Source of the DNA: CAWHPS01 sp963831235
GTDB taxonomy: Bacteria > Fibrobacterota > OXYB2-FULL-49-7 > JAEUSG01
Length of the DNA stretch: 64,000 nt
Assembly (NCBI GenBank): GCA_963831235.1
Contig: CAWHPS010000035.1
Coordinates: 62,001 to 126,000, forward strand
Direction of reading: 5' to 3'
This document shows, in pieces, positions 25,221 to 33,144 of the stretch (position 1 is its first letter; every line of letters begins with the position of its first letter). Below the pieces are notes generated by a model. That model saw nothing but the letters and a program-made list of their open reading frames with translations. It was not told the DNA's origin and did no database searches. The position numbers and the translations under genes were made by a program.

Positions 25221-25988
25221 TTACAGGTTAACTTCTTTTATCAACTTATTGTCAGTAAAAATCTTTATATTGTTATGTGTTACCTGAACGCCGACCCCAT
25301 CCTTAAGCTGGCCCGCGCCTATATGGTATTTGTGGGTCTTGTATGATTTTTCAACAAGCGCATTGCCCAGCCTGAGACCGTATTCATCCAATTCGTCGAT
25401 AATTTTCTGGGTCTTTGATTTGAAATATGCGTATATGACAATTGATGCTATTGCAATTGAAAGCCCCGAGAATGTAGCGTTCATGGCTGTTGCAATGCCG
25501 GATGCAAGAAGTTCGGATTTTTTGGCTGCATCGATACCGGGTTTTCCTACCGCGGCAAATGACATAATAAGACCAAATACCGTACCTAAAAGGCCCATGA
25601 GGGTTGAAACATTACCGATTACAGCAAGAAACCCGGTCCGTTTTTCAAGCTGAGGGATTATTTTAAGCATGGCTTCATCTATGGCATTACGGATTCGTTC
25701 GGACCCTGAATTTGCCTCTTGAAGGCCTGCTTTAATAACTTGTGCAAGTGAACTCTTTCCAAAACGGGTGCAGAGATTGATCCCTTCAGGAATATTGTCT
25801 TTTTGGACATATCCCAAGATATCCTTCATAAAGATCTCTGATTTGGACATGGTTCGCCTTGAAAGATATATGAAACGTTCGATTATAATAGAGAGCGAAA
25901 AAATACCTGCTGTCAGAATCGCCCACATAAAGAGAAAAGCGTCTGATGCGGGGCTGAACGCATTTAGAAGCTTGATTAAAAACTCCAT
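25221..25988 (-). CDS. exbB: MotA/TolQ/ExbB proton channel protein
   Basis: A 255-residue protein with three transmembrane helices. The signature is VIGNVSTLMGLLGTVFGLIMSFAAVG (helix 2) and GIATAMNATFSGLSIAIASIVIY (helix 3), nearly identical to the fusion protein next to it, suggesting duplication. The C-terminus has an extra 40-50 residue tail beyond the usual ExbB end. AGGATTTGAATGG precedes the start. As one of two ExbB units in the operon it may form a second or mixed stator. Confidence 0.9.
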   Translation of the reverse strand: MEFLIKLLNAFSPASDAFLFMWAILTAGIFSLSIIIERFIYLSRRTMSKSEIFMKDILGYVQKDNIPEGINLCTRFGKSSLAQVIKAGLQEANSGSERIRNAIDEAMLKIIPQLEKRTGFLAVIGNVSTLMGLLGTVFGLIMSFAAVGKPGIDAAKKSELLASGIATAMNATFSGLSIAIASIVIYAYFKSKTQKIIDELDEYGLRLGNALVEKSYKTHKYHIGAGQLKDGVGVQVTHNNIKIFTDNKLIKEVNL

Positions 25989-26046
25989 TCAAATCCTCCG
26001 TTATTGTTCTTTTTGTTTGGTTTCGATAATTGTTTTACAGGTGTTA

Positions 26047-26334
26047 TTAATCAGGTTTTTTTGCTGTTACTTCAAAGGCCTTTAAATAAACCTTATTTTC
26101 AAACACATTTTTATCTATTGTTTTTGTAATATCCTTACGCGTATCAAGGCTGGTTAGGGCAATGGGTTTAAATACAGGCCGCTTTTCCATGGAAATAAGC
26201 GCTACCTGCGGTTTTTTTATTTTGCCCTCTATTTTAGAGGCCTCAAGAACAAGGGTCTTGGAATCCCCGGGCTCTTCTGCAAATAGTGAAACAATGATTA
26301 CCAATACAAAGAAAGGTAAAATGACTTTTTTCAT
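26047..26334 (-). CDS. Small exported protein of the ExbBD operon
   Basis: A 95-residue protein with a signal peptide (MKKVILPFFVLVIIVSLFAEE, cleavage around 19). The mature part is short and basic: KIEGKIKKPQVALISMEKRPVF, then KDITKTIDKNVFENK. I do not recognise a family. It lies 58 bases upstream of exbB on the same strand and so may be the first gene of the operon, a periplasmic partner of the transducer. Confidence 0.6.
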   Translation of the reverse strand: MKKVILPFFVLVIIVSLFAEEPGDSKTLVLEASKIEGKIKKPQVALISMEKRPVFKPIALTSLDTRKDITKTIDKNVFENKVYLKAFEVTAKKPD

Positions 26335-26423
26335 TGAGGATAAAGATACAATTTATAAAATATGGATAACAAGAGGTAAAAGGGGAATAAAGGGGCTGAT
26401 AACATTTATGAATCAAGGAAGCC

Positions 26424-26445
26424 CATAATTTGTATACCAATTATG
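26424..26445. promoter_or_regulatory. Near-perfect 22-bp dyad in a divergent promoter region
   Basis: CATAATT-TGTATACC-AATTATG has two perfect 7-base arms around a central GTATAC palindrome, with only one mismatched base pair in 11. It lies between the divergent small exported protein gene (start 26334) and the pilin-like gene (start about 26517), so it may be an operator controlling one or both. Confidence 0.4.
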
Positions 26446-26516
26446 CTTAAAGTAATTGATTTGATAAAAGCATAAAGCTATCTTAATATCAATTGAAATA
26501 GGGCTTATTGGACTTT

Positions 26517-26915
26517 ATGTTAATGAAAAACAAAGGCTCCATCCAATCTACAGTTGTGATTGCGGTCTCAATAGCAACACTTTTGGTTTTAGCAGTAATT
26601 ATTACTTCCTACGTTAAAACTCAAATTAACCTGCGTGCTCAAAACAAGAGGATTACCCAGGAAATTGCCGAAGAAGGCATGCAGATGGCTTTAAGAAAAA
26701 TTTCGGAAAACCCGGCCTGGACAGAGGGCTTTTCAAATGTAAAATGCAACATTGGATTTTACAATATAAGAATAGATAAAACAAACGACAGCACATTCAA
26801 AGCTGTTGCAACCGGTTTCATTGGTAATGTTAAAACAACACTTATATGCACATACAAGCTTGAACAAGACAACGGGGCTGTCAAACCAAAACCTCTGAGT
26901 TGGGAATATTTGTAA
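26517..26915 (+). CDS. Pilin-like or PilX-like single-pass protein
   Basis: About 132 residues with a short basic N-terminus (MKNKGSIQS), one strongly hydrophobic helix (TVVIAVSIATLLVLAVIITSYV), then an amphipathic helix and a small beta-rich domain, a layout like type IV pilin or PilX-type minor pilin proteins. A canonical GFTLxE methylation site is not visible, so the call is only by layout. Start choices are TTG 26508 (AGGG 5 bases upstream), ATG 26517 or ATG 26523. The following lipoprotein gene lies 18 bases downstream. Confidence 0.55.
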   Translation: MLMKNKGSIQSTVVIAVSIATLLVLAVIITSYVKTQINLRAQNKRITQEIAEEGMQMALRKISENPAWTEGFSNVKCNIGFYNIRIDKTNDSTFKAVATGFIGNVKTTLICTYKLEQDNGAVKPKPLSWEYL

Positions 26916-26933
26916 ATTATCCGGTAGGAAGTT

Positions 26934-27372
26934 ATGTTTTGTTTTAGCAAAATAGTTATTCCAAGCCTTATTGTTTTATCCCTTTTCGGCTGTGCTGGTA
27001 TTTTCCGGAACCCTGATGCTGGAAAGGACACCTTCTTTATTCACTTATAAAACTTCCATGCCCGCTATGTCGCTTCTGGAGCGTCAAATAGTAAGGATTT
27101 TCAGGGATACCGGGACAATACGAATACCTGAACACGATTATTACTGTCTGCAGGACTATATTTTAAACAGCGCGATGCAACATTTCAGACCAGGTAATTA
27201 TTTCAGAGGTTTCACTGACTCTATCGGGAAAAAGGACATTACCAGGATTTTCAATCAAGACAATCCCAATATTGACATAAACGAATATCTCAAACAATTC
27301 AGGGCTGATAGTTTTGCAGTTTACAGCATAGACAGCTCGTTCAACCGAGCTTATGAGAGCATTTATACGTAA
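26934..27372 (+). pseudogene. Lipoprotein gene interrupted by a frameshift
   Basis: ATG 26934 (after GGTAGGAAG) encodes MFCFSKIVIPSLIVLSLFGC, a lipoprotein signal with the lipobox LFGC, then AGIFRNPDAGKDTFFIHL and a stop at 27048. The adjacent frame is open to 27372 and continues plausibly from about 27040 with TYKTSMPAMSLLERQIVRIF. A one-base gain somewhere in 26990-27048 would explain this. The remainder (to DSSFNRAYESIYT) matches no family I recognise. It may have been one gene with the next frame. Confidence 0.5.
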
Positions 27373-27793
27373 CAGCGTTCCGGTTATAATATATGGGATG
27401 GTCACAATAAAAAAACATCTTCCCTCCAGCTCCGATATTGAAGCGGTTGAGATGAATCGGAGTTTGCTTCGTAAATTCGAAACTTTTGATGTTGTATATG
27501 GGTATCAGAAAACCATGGGTCCTACTAGCAGATTACCGGGTGAAGAAGGCGATGAATTTGTCTTTAACACACGATCAACGCTTGACTTCAAAATATTTAC
27601 AAAAAAAGAGCTGATTAACCATGCATTGAATCTATATGGTTCAAAGGAAATAAATTCAATCTGGTTACTACAGAATATGTTTATCATCCTTCCTTACGAC
27701 AGATCAATAAAAGAACTTTTCAGCAAGATTGTCGAAACATCAAAGACTTTTGGTATGGATTTAACACCGGTTGAGCCAAAAAGAATTTTTTAA
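27353..27793 (+). CDS. Hypothetical protein, possibly 3' part of the preceding lipoprotein gene
   Basis: 146 residues (from ATG 27353) with mixed alpha/beta composition, including FDVVYGYQKTMGPTSRLPGEEGD and a helical end KELFSKIVETSKTFG. It overlaps the preceding frame by 20 bases with no good ribosome site, and its frame differs by one more base in the same direction. Either it is a separate small gene or a lipoprotein of about 286 residues has been broken twice. No family recognised. Confidence 0.5.
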   Translation: MRAFIRNSVPVIIYGMVTIKKHLPSSSDIEAVEMNRSLLRKFETFDVVYGYQKTMGPTSRLPGEEGDEFVFNTRSTLDFKIFTKKELINHALNLYGSKEINSIWLLQNMFIILPYDRSIKELFSKIVETSKTFGMDLTPVEPKRIF

Positions 27794-27801
27794 ACTTCTT
27801 T

Positions 27802-28653
27802 TTACCCCTCTTTTGATTCACGACTCTTTAACCGGTTTTTCATTTTATCGATCAGGTTGTACGGAACACGGACGCTGCCTATAAGAACCTCATCAAAATA
27901 TGGCCCATGGCAGTCACTTCCCCCTGTTTCAAGAAGATAGTATGAATTACATATTTGCTTATAATTTTTAAATGTCCTATAAGGAAGTCTTGGATAATAA
28001 ATCTCGAGACCATCCAATCCGTCTTTTACAAGGTTTTCTATGATTCCATCATTACCAAGCACCTGGGGATGGGCCAAGATCGCGAGCCCGCCGGCTCCAT
28101 GGATAAGTCTTATGGCTTCAGCGGGAGTTAGTTTCTGTACAGGAATATAAAACTCAGTATTGTTTCCGACGAATTTATCAAATGCTTGGGAATAGGAGGA
28201 TGCATATTCTTCAGCAAGAAGGGCTGCTGCTATATGCGGTCTGCCTATTGAAAAACCCTTGGAAAATTCCTGGACCCGTTCGAATCTAAGCGCAATATTC
28301 CGGCTGTTCAATCGTTCGACTATTTTTTTTGCCCGTTCTATCCGGATTTGCCTTATTTCCTCAAGTTTATTATTGAACTCCGGATTATCAAGGTCAAAAA
28401 AATATCCAAGGATATGCACATCGATTTTGCCATACATAGAACTTATTTCCACCCCGGGTACGACCTCAATCCCTACTATACCGGCAAGTTCTGCAATTTC
28501 CTTTACTCCGGCTATACAGTCATGATCCGTAAGGGAGATGGCGGCAAGTTTTTTCGTTGATGCTAATTCAACGATTTCCTTTATTGTAAAGGTGCCGTCG
28601 GAAAGGGTGGAATGTAGATGAAGGTCTATGTAATTGTTGTTGCCATTGCTCAA
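27802..28653 (-). CDS. PHP-domain phosphoesterase, RNase AM/YciV-like
   Basis: A 283-residue PHP metallophosphoesterase. Motifs: DLHLHSTLSDGT (His ligands), LTDHD, GVEIS, a C-terminal LAHPQ and GGSDCHG. The order and length match YciV (RNase AM), a 5'-3' exoribonuclease and nucleotide 3',5'-bisphosphate phosphatase active on short RNAs and rRNA ends. The start is TTG 28653. It is convergent with the preceding plus-strand frame. Confidence 0.85.
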   Translation of the reverse strand: MSNGNNNYIDLHLHSTLSDGTFTIKEIVELASTKKLAAISLTDHDCIAGVKEIAELAGIVGIEVVPGVEISSMYGKIDVHILGYFFDLDNPEFNNKLEEIRQIRIERAKKIVERLNSRNIALRFERVQEFSKGFSIGRPHIAAALLAEEYASSYSQAFDKFVGNNTEFYIPVQKLTPAEAIRLIHGAGGLAILAHPQVLGNDGIIENLVKDGLDGLEIYYPRLPYRTFKNYKQICNSYYLLETGGSDCHGPYFDEVLIGSVRVPYNLIDKMKNRLKSRESKEG

Positions 28654-28766
28654 AATCCTGCCTTCTGTTAATATATTTTTTTAAGCTAAACGGGATAATA
28701 TATTAAATATAGTTGCGACTAACCTATCATTTTCTGATTTGTTTTAAATTGAAATTTCAGAGCAGG

Positions 28767-28805
28767 AAAAAACTCACCCTCTTTATCCAGAATTGATAAA
28801 GAGGG
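28767..28805 (-). terminator. Rho-independent terminator of the Fe-S protein gene
   Basis: Read on the minus strand, CCCTCTTTATC and GATAAAGAGGG form an 11-bp perfect stem (28777-28805) with a 7-base loop, followed after TGAG by six Ts. It lies about 65 bases downstream of the Fe-S gene stop. Confidence 0.75.
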
Positions 28806-28870
28806 GCGTTAATTACAACTTATAATATCCAACATTCTGTCACATCACAATTCCGTAAAATCGACTTGCG

Positions 28871-29725
28871 TCAAACCCACTCCTCCTTTAAAACATCACC
28901 CCTCAAGCTCACTACAACTGTTTTAATGGGGACCTTGCGTTTTGCGTTTTTCGCTCCGGCTATTGCAGCCTGCACAAGCCCACCACAGCAGGGAACCTCC
29001 ATGATAAGAACCGTCAATGTGTTTATCATGGCTTCATCAATTAATGCCGTTATTTTTTCCACATAACTTTCCTGGCCTTCATCAAGCTTTGGACAAGCTA
29101 TTGCGAGTGATTTACCTTTAAGAAAGTCCTTATGAAAGTCCCCAATGGCAAAAGCCGTGCAATCTGCCGCAAAAAGAACATCACTGTTTCTGAAATAGGG
29201 GGCCATGGGCGAAACAAGATGAAGCTGCACCGGCCATTGTCTGAGCTGCGAACTACGTTTTCCTTCATCAGTGCCTGCTCCATTTGTTTTTTCTTCAGTA
29301 AAATCAATAACTCTTGATCCTGGGCAACCTGCATGAGCTTCGTGATTTTTCATTTCTCCTCCTTTTTTGTTTTCCAACGGGTTTTCGATCTTTTTTTCTT
29401 TTAAATATTCAAGGGCTGTTTTTAAATAGCCTGTTTCTCCGTGATCGCGAAGATGCTTCAAATGGGCTAGAATCGTATTCGTCCCTTGTTTTACAATGTT
29501 CTCCATGACTCTTTTCTCATCATAAGGTTCTGATTCGCGCTCTTCGATTATAATCGCGCCTTCAGGGCAATGGCCAAGACATGCCCCAAGCCCATCACAG
29601 AAAAGATCACTTATAAGTCGCGCCTTATCATCGATCATCTGTATAGCGCCTTCTGGACAATTTGGAATACAAAGACCACAGCCATTACATTTGTCCTGTT
29701 CAATCTTGATGATTTTTCGTTTCAT
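28871..29725 (-). CDS. Iron-sulfur protein with two ferredoxin motifs
   Basis: A 284-residue protein. The N-terminus holds CNGCGLCIPNCPEGAI (14-29) and a second cluster CDGLGACLGHCPEGAI (43-58), both 4Fe-4S. After a helical linker comes a region with AGCPGSR, AADCTAFAIGDFHKDFLKGK, IACPKLDEG and MEVPCCGGLVQAA, with further conserved-looking Cys residues. Such proteins are found beside redox regulators in anaerobes; the partner is not known. It is divergent from a CRP/FNR regulator 298 bases away, which suggests redox or nitrosative control. Confidence 0.8.
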   Translation of the reverse strand: MKRKIIKIEQDKCNGCGLCIPNCPEGAIQMIDDKARLISDLFCDGLGACLGHCPEGAIIIEERESEPYDEKRVMENIVKQGTNTILAHLKHLRDHGETGYLKTALEYLKEKKIENPLENKKGGEMKNHEAHAGCPGSRVIDFTEEKTNGAGTDEGKRSSQLRQWPVQLHLVSPMAPYFRNSDVLFAADCTAFAIGDFHKDFLKGKSLAIACPKLDEGQESYVEKITALIDEAMINTLTVLIMEVPCCGGLVQAAIAGAKNAKRKVPIKTVVVSLRGDVLKEEWV

Positions 29726-29785
29726 TTCATTTTCCTTTTTTTTTAAAGACCATATTCGTGCTTCATACGTAAGTTGAGAGTTGAT

Positions 29786-29943
29786 AGTTAAGAGTTAAAA
29801 GTTCACAAGCGCTCTACTTTCCTTTACTTATTTTTTACTAATGTAGTTGTCTTCACCCTTCACCTTTCACCTTTCACCCTTCACCCTTCACCTTTCACCT
29901 TTCACCTTTCACCTTTTAACTCTATAACTTTTAACTCTTTACT
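29786..29943. repeat. Heptamer tandem repeat framed by an inverted repeat
   Basis: Nine contiguous TTCACCY heptamers occupy 29852-29914. They are framed by AGTTAAGAGTTAAAAGTT (29786-29803) and a 17-of-18 complementary copy at 29926-29943. The array has no spacers, so it is not CRISPR. Heptamer arrays are prone to slippage; this one sits in the divergent promoter region of the Fe-S protein and the CRP/FNR regulator. Confidence 0.8.
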
Positions 29944-29983
29944 CTCTACACTATAAATATACGGCATTTATTAAAGAAAAACC

Positions 29984-29997
29984 TTGATATGGATCAA
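29984..29997. promoter_or_regulatory. Perfect FNR-type box before the CRP/FNR regulator
   Basis: TTGAT-ATGG-ATCAA matches the FNR/Dnr consensus (TTGAT, four bases, ATCAA) in full. It ends 26 bases before the regulator's ATG, and the regulator's recognition helix carries the matching ETLSR motif. Position so near the start suggests autorepression rather than activation. Confidence 0.75.
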
Positions 29998-30023
29998 GAA
30001 AATGGCACATTTTATCTTTAAAT

Positions 30024-30656
30024 ATGATTTTACTCTCTGAAATTCTCAAGAACGCGGATTTTTTCAAAGGGATAAGCCTCAAAAGCCGTGAACTTCTTGC
30101 TGAAATTTGCATCCCGAAAAATATTGCAAAGAATGAAACCTTATTTGCCGAAGGAGATGCTGGATTTGCAGTCTATATTTGTGGTAAGGGTTCCATCCAA
30201 TTATCAAAACTGCATCCCAGTGGCAAGGAAACTTTTATAAAAATTATTGAACAAGGGGAGATGTTCGGTGAGGTAATTCTATTTGAACATGATACCTATC
30301 CGGTTAATGCAACGGCTCTTAACAAAGCGCTTGTTTATGTCCTTCCCAAAAATGAGTTTCATGGATTATTGAATAATGAATATTTTCGCAATGACTTTAT
30401 TCGAATGCTCATGAAAAAACAGCGCTATCTTGCTGATCAGATTCATAATTTGTCAACATATTCCGTTAAAGAGCGATTTCTAAAATTCATAAAAGATCAT
30501 TATGGTGAAAAAAAGGATATTGAAATTTCATTAAGTAAAAAAGACATTGCATCTGCTGTTGGAACAACACCAGAGACCCTTTCAAGGGTACTGGCAAATT
30601 TAAAAAAAAGCGGAAGGATAATTATTTGCAAAAAGAAAATTTATTTTACGGATTAA
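30024..30656 (+). CDS. CRP/FNR-family transcriptional regulator (Dnr-like)
   Basis: A 210-residue regulator with an N-terminal cyclic-nucleotide-binding fold (about 20-120; GDAGFAVYICGKGSIQL and GEMFGEVILFEHDTYP) and a C-terminal winged helix (SLSKKDIASAVGTTPETLSRVLANLKKSG). The ETLSR recognition helix is of the FNR type. No N-terminal Cys cluster is present, so it is not an Fe-S FNR; it may be a Dnr-like heme/NO sensor or respond to a small ligand. An FNR box lies just upstream and the divergent gene encodes an Fe-S protein. Confidence 0.88.
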   Translation: MILLSEILKNADFFKGISLKSRELLAEICIPKNIAKNETLFAEGDAGFAVYICGKGSIQLSKLHPSGKETFIKIIEQGEMFGEVILFEHDTYPVNATALNKALVYVLPKNEFHGLLNNEYFRNDFIRMLMKKQRYLADQIHNLSTYSVKERFLKFIKDHYGEKKDIEISLSKKDIASAVGTTPETLSRVLANLKKSGRIIICKKKIYFTD

Positions 30657-30895
30657 TCAAGTTATCCGTAATTAAAAACCCATTTAATAAGTTAGTTTAA
30701 CTTAAAATCATTAAAAGCCCAAATTCCATTAAAAACAGCCCTATATCAATCTATTTAAACGTAATTCTTGTAATATTTATTGGCAATAATTTATTTTATT
30801 CGCAGCTTACGAAAGAACTTCCCAAAAATTAAAGTATCTTTTGAAAATAGCGAAAGCGGGTAAGCTTAAAGGTCTTTCAAAAAAGAGTTATTTTT

Positions 30896-32371
30896 ATGTT
30901 CGAAGAGCATAAAACAATTATCAGAGCCCTTCTTTTCGGTTTTTATTTCCCTCTCCTCTCCGCAATAGCACTCTTAATCATCTATAAAATCAAGCTTCTT
31001 GCCAGCTACCTGTATTTTCGTAAAGATACTCCCAAACCAAAAGAATTTTTTAAAGAGCTTCCTTTTGTCACCATCCAACTTCCAATGTATAATGAAAAAA
31101 ATGTAATTGAACGACTGATCGCGTCAGCTGTTTCTGTTGATTATCCGAAAAACCGGCTTGAGATTCAGGTGCTTGATGATTCAACAGATGAATCCATAGA
31201 TATCTCCCGCAAATGTGTAGAAAAATATAAATCAGAGGGCTATAATATTGAGTTGTATCACCGCACCGATCGAAGGGAATATAAAGCAGGCGCACTTGCC
31301 GAAGGCCTTGTAAAAGCCCGCGGAGAGTTTATTGCGGTTTTTGATTCAGACTTTATTATCCCTGCAAATTTTCTTAAAGAGACCATTCATTTTTTCACAG
31401 CCCCCAAGACAGGCATGGTTCAATGCCGTTGGGGTTTCATAAATGAAAAAGATTCTCTTCTCACAAGACTCCAGACAACTTTCCTTAACGGTCATTTCAT
31501 AATAGAACACACGGCCCGTAACAGAAGCGGTCACTTTTTTAATTTCAACGGTACGGCCGGTATATGGCGCAAAAAAGCAATTGAAGAAAGCGGTGGTTGG
31601 CATGGCGATACCTTAACGGAAGATCTCGATCTTTCCTACCGGGCTCAGATAAACGGCTGGCAGTTCGTTTACCTTAAGGATCTCGTGGCTCCTTCAGAGC
31701 TTCCCCCAACACTTGACGCTTTCAATGGCCAACAGTTCCGGTGGGTCAAGGGTATGATGCAGGTGCTTTTCAAAATGATGCCTGTAATATGGAAAAGCCC
31801 TATCTCTTTTTTTACCAAAGTGGATGCATCATGTCATCTTTTTTCTTCATCCGGATATCTCTTTTCAGTCGTGATATCTCTTTTTACCGTACCAATCCTC
31901 TTTCTGACCAAAGAATATATCGACGCACATTATATGTACTTGGCAATTTCTTTCGTGTTCGTCAATTGTTTCATGATATGGATTTATTATTTTATAGCCG
32001 AGGTTGAAGCGCGAGGCTGGCACAGGCAGACTTTTATTTACCCCATGCTTCTTATGATGCTTTCCATCGGGTTTTCTTTAAATGGAGTATATGCTATAAA
32101 AGAAGCTTTCCAGAAAAAGAAAAGTCCATTTATCAGGACGCCAAAATTCAACAATCTTATCACTACATATATCCTTTCCGAGAATAATTCAAGTCCGGTA
32201 TATAAATCAGTAGCGCTTGTAAACATATATTTCCTGTTGATGTTTTTCTATATTTTCAGTTCTCATAAATATGTGCTTATTCCAGCAGCACTATTTTTCG
32301 CCCCAGGATATTTTTGGGTCATGTTCACCCGTATTCGCGAAAAAAGGTTGTTTCGCACGATCTCTAAATGA
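30896..32371 (+). CDS. Membrane glycosyltransferase family 2, processive type
   Basis: A 491-residue GT2 enzyme: N-terminal helix (about 10-35), catalytic domain with VTIQLPMYNE, LDDSTDES, FDSDF (DxD), TEDLDLSYR and QQFRW (the D,D,D,QxxRW set of processive beta-glycosyltransferases), then four C-terminal helices. This resembles cellulose synthase-like and ceramide glucosyltransferase-like enzymes. The acceptor is unknown. It overlaps the next gene by 4 bases (ATGA), so the three genes 30896-34262 form one operon. Confidence 0.9.
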   Translation: MFEEHKTIIRALLFGFYFPLLSAIALLIIYKIKLLASYLYFRKDTPKPKEFFKELPFVTIQLPMYNEKNVIERLIASAVSVDYPKNRLEIQVLDDSTDESIDISRKCVEKYKSEGYNIELYHRTDRREYKAGALAEGLVKARGEFIAVFDSDFIIPANFLKETIHFFTAPKTGMVQCRWGFINEKDSLLTRLQTTFLNGHFIIEHTARNRSGHFFNFNGTAGIWRKKAIEESGGWHGDTLTEDLDLSYRAQINGWQFVYLKDLVAPSELPPTLDAFNGQQFRWVKGMMQVLFKMMPVIWKSPISFFTKVDASCHLFSSSGYLFSVVISLFTVPILFLTKEYIDAHYMYLAISFVFVNCFMIWIYYFIAEVEARGWHRQTFIYPMLLMMLSIGFSLNGVYAIKEAFQKKKSPFIRTPKFNNLITTYILSENNSSPVYKSVALVNIYFLLMFFYIFSSHKYVLIPAALFFAPGYFWVMFTRIREKRLFRTISK

Positions 32372-33144
32372 CACCTGATGATCTGTTCAGGAAATATCAT
32401 AACAACTCCTGTCTTGATAATGATCCCATCGCAATAGTCCATAGGTTCAGTGATGAGGCGGATATTGAAACTGTGGGGCTGATTGCGTCCGCATTTGCGT
32501 ATGGCCGTGTCGAACAAATCAAAAAAAGCATAGAGGCTATTCTTCATAAAACAGGCCATAACCTGTTCGAATTCATAAATTCTACTTCATTAAAAGAAAA
32601 AAAGAAAGCCTTCCTTGGATTCAAACACAGGTTCAATGATGGTATTGATGTTGCCATGTTACTCCAGTCAATAAAAATCATTCGGAATGAATACGGATCG
32701 CTTGAAGGCCTTTTTCTTAAAGGCTACAATGAAGATCATCTTAACATCAAATCAGCTCTGCATGATTTTACAGAAGCCTTTCTTGCAACAGAAGAAAACA
32801 TTTCATACGGGTCCAAAAAATCCTTTGCCTTTCTTTTTCCATCGCCCATGTCCGGAAGCGCATGCAAACGGATGAACATGTATCTACGCTGGATGGTACG
32901 CCTGAATGACGGCGTTGATTTTGGTCTTTGGAAAAACATAAACCCTTCAAAACTAGTTGTTCCTGTTGATACTCATCTCGCCGCCTGGGGAAGGAAGATG
33001 GGATTTACGGAACGTAAGAGCGCAGACTGGAAAATGGCGGAAGAGATTACAAAAGGCCTGAAGAAATATGATCAAAAAGACCCTGTAAAATATGATTTTG
33101 CAATCTGCAGTGCCGGAAAAGCTGCTTTCAGGTTTAAAAAATGA
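32368..33144 (+). CDS. TIGR02757-family protein (DNA-glycosylase-like fold)
   Basis: A 258-residue protein of the uncharacterised family known as TIGR02757. It shows AIVHRFSDEADIETVGLIASAFAYGRVEQI, a central helical region, KRMNMYLRWMVR and VVPVDTHLAAWGRKMG, a pattern resembling helix-hairpin-helix glycosylases (VPVDTH). I know of no established function. It is coupled by 4-base overlaps to the glycosyltransferase before it and the VanZ-like gene after it. Confidence 0.8.
   Translation: MTPDDLFRKYHNNSCLDNDPIAIVHRFSDEADIETVGLIASAFAYGRVEQIKKSIEAILHKTGHNLFEFINSTSLKEKKKAFLGFKHRFNDGIDVAMLLQSIKIIRNEYGSLEGLFLKGYNEDHLNIKSALHDFTEAFLATEENISYGSKKSFAFLFPSPMSGSACKRMNMYLRWMVRLNDGVDFGLWKNINPSKLVVPVDTHLAAWGRKMGFTERKSADWKMAEEITKGLKKYDQKDPVKYDFAICSAGKAAFRFKK

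Noticed and set aside
29852..29914. Repeat array considered as CRISPR
   Set aside because: Units are 7 bases and contiguous, without spacers; no cas genes nearby.
29984..29997. FNR box as activator site of the divergent Fe-S protein gene
   Set aside because: It lies about 260 bases from that gene's start, too far for class II or normal class I activation; autoregulation of the neighbouring regulator fits better.
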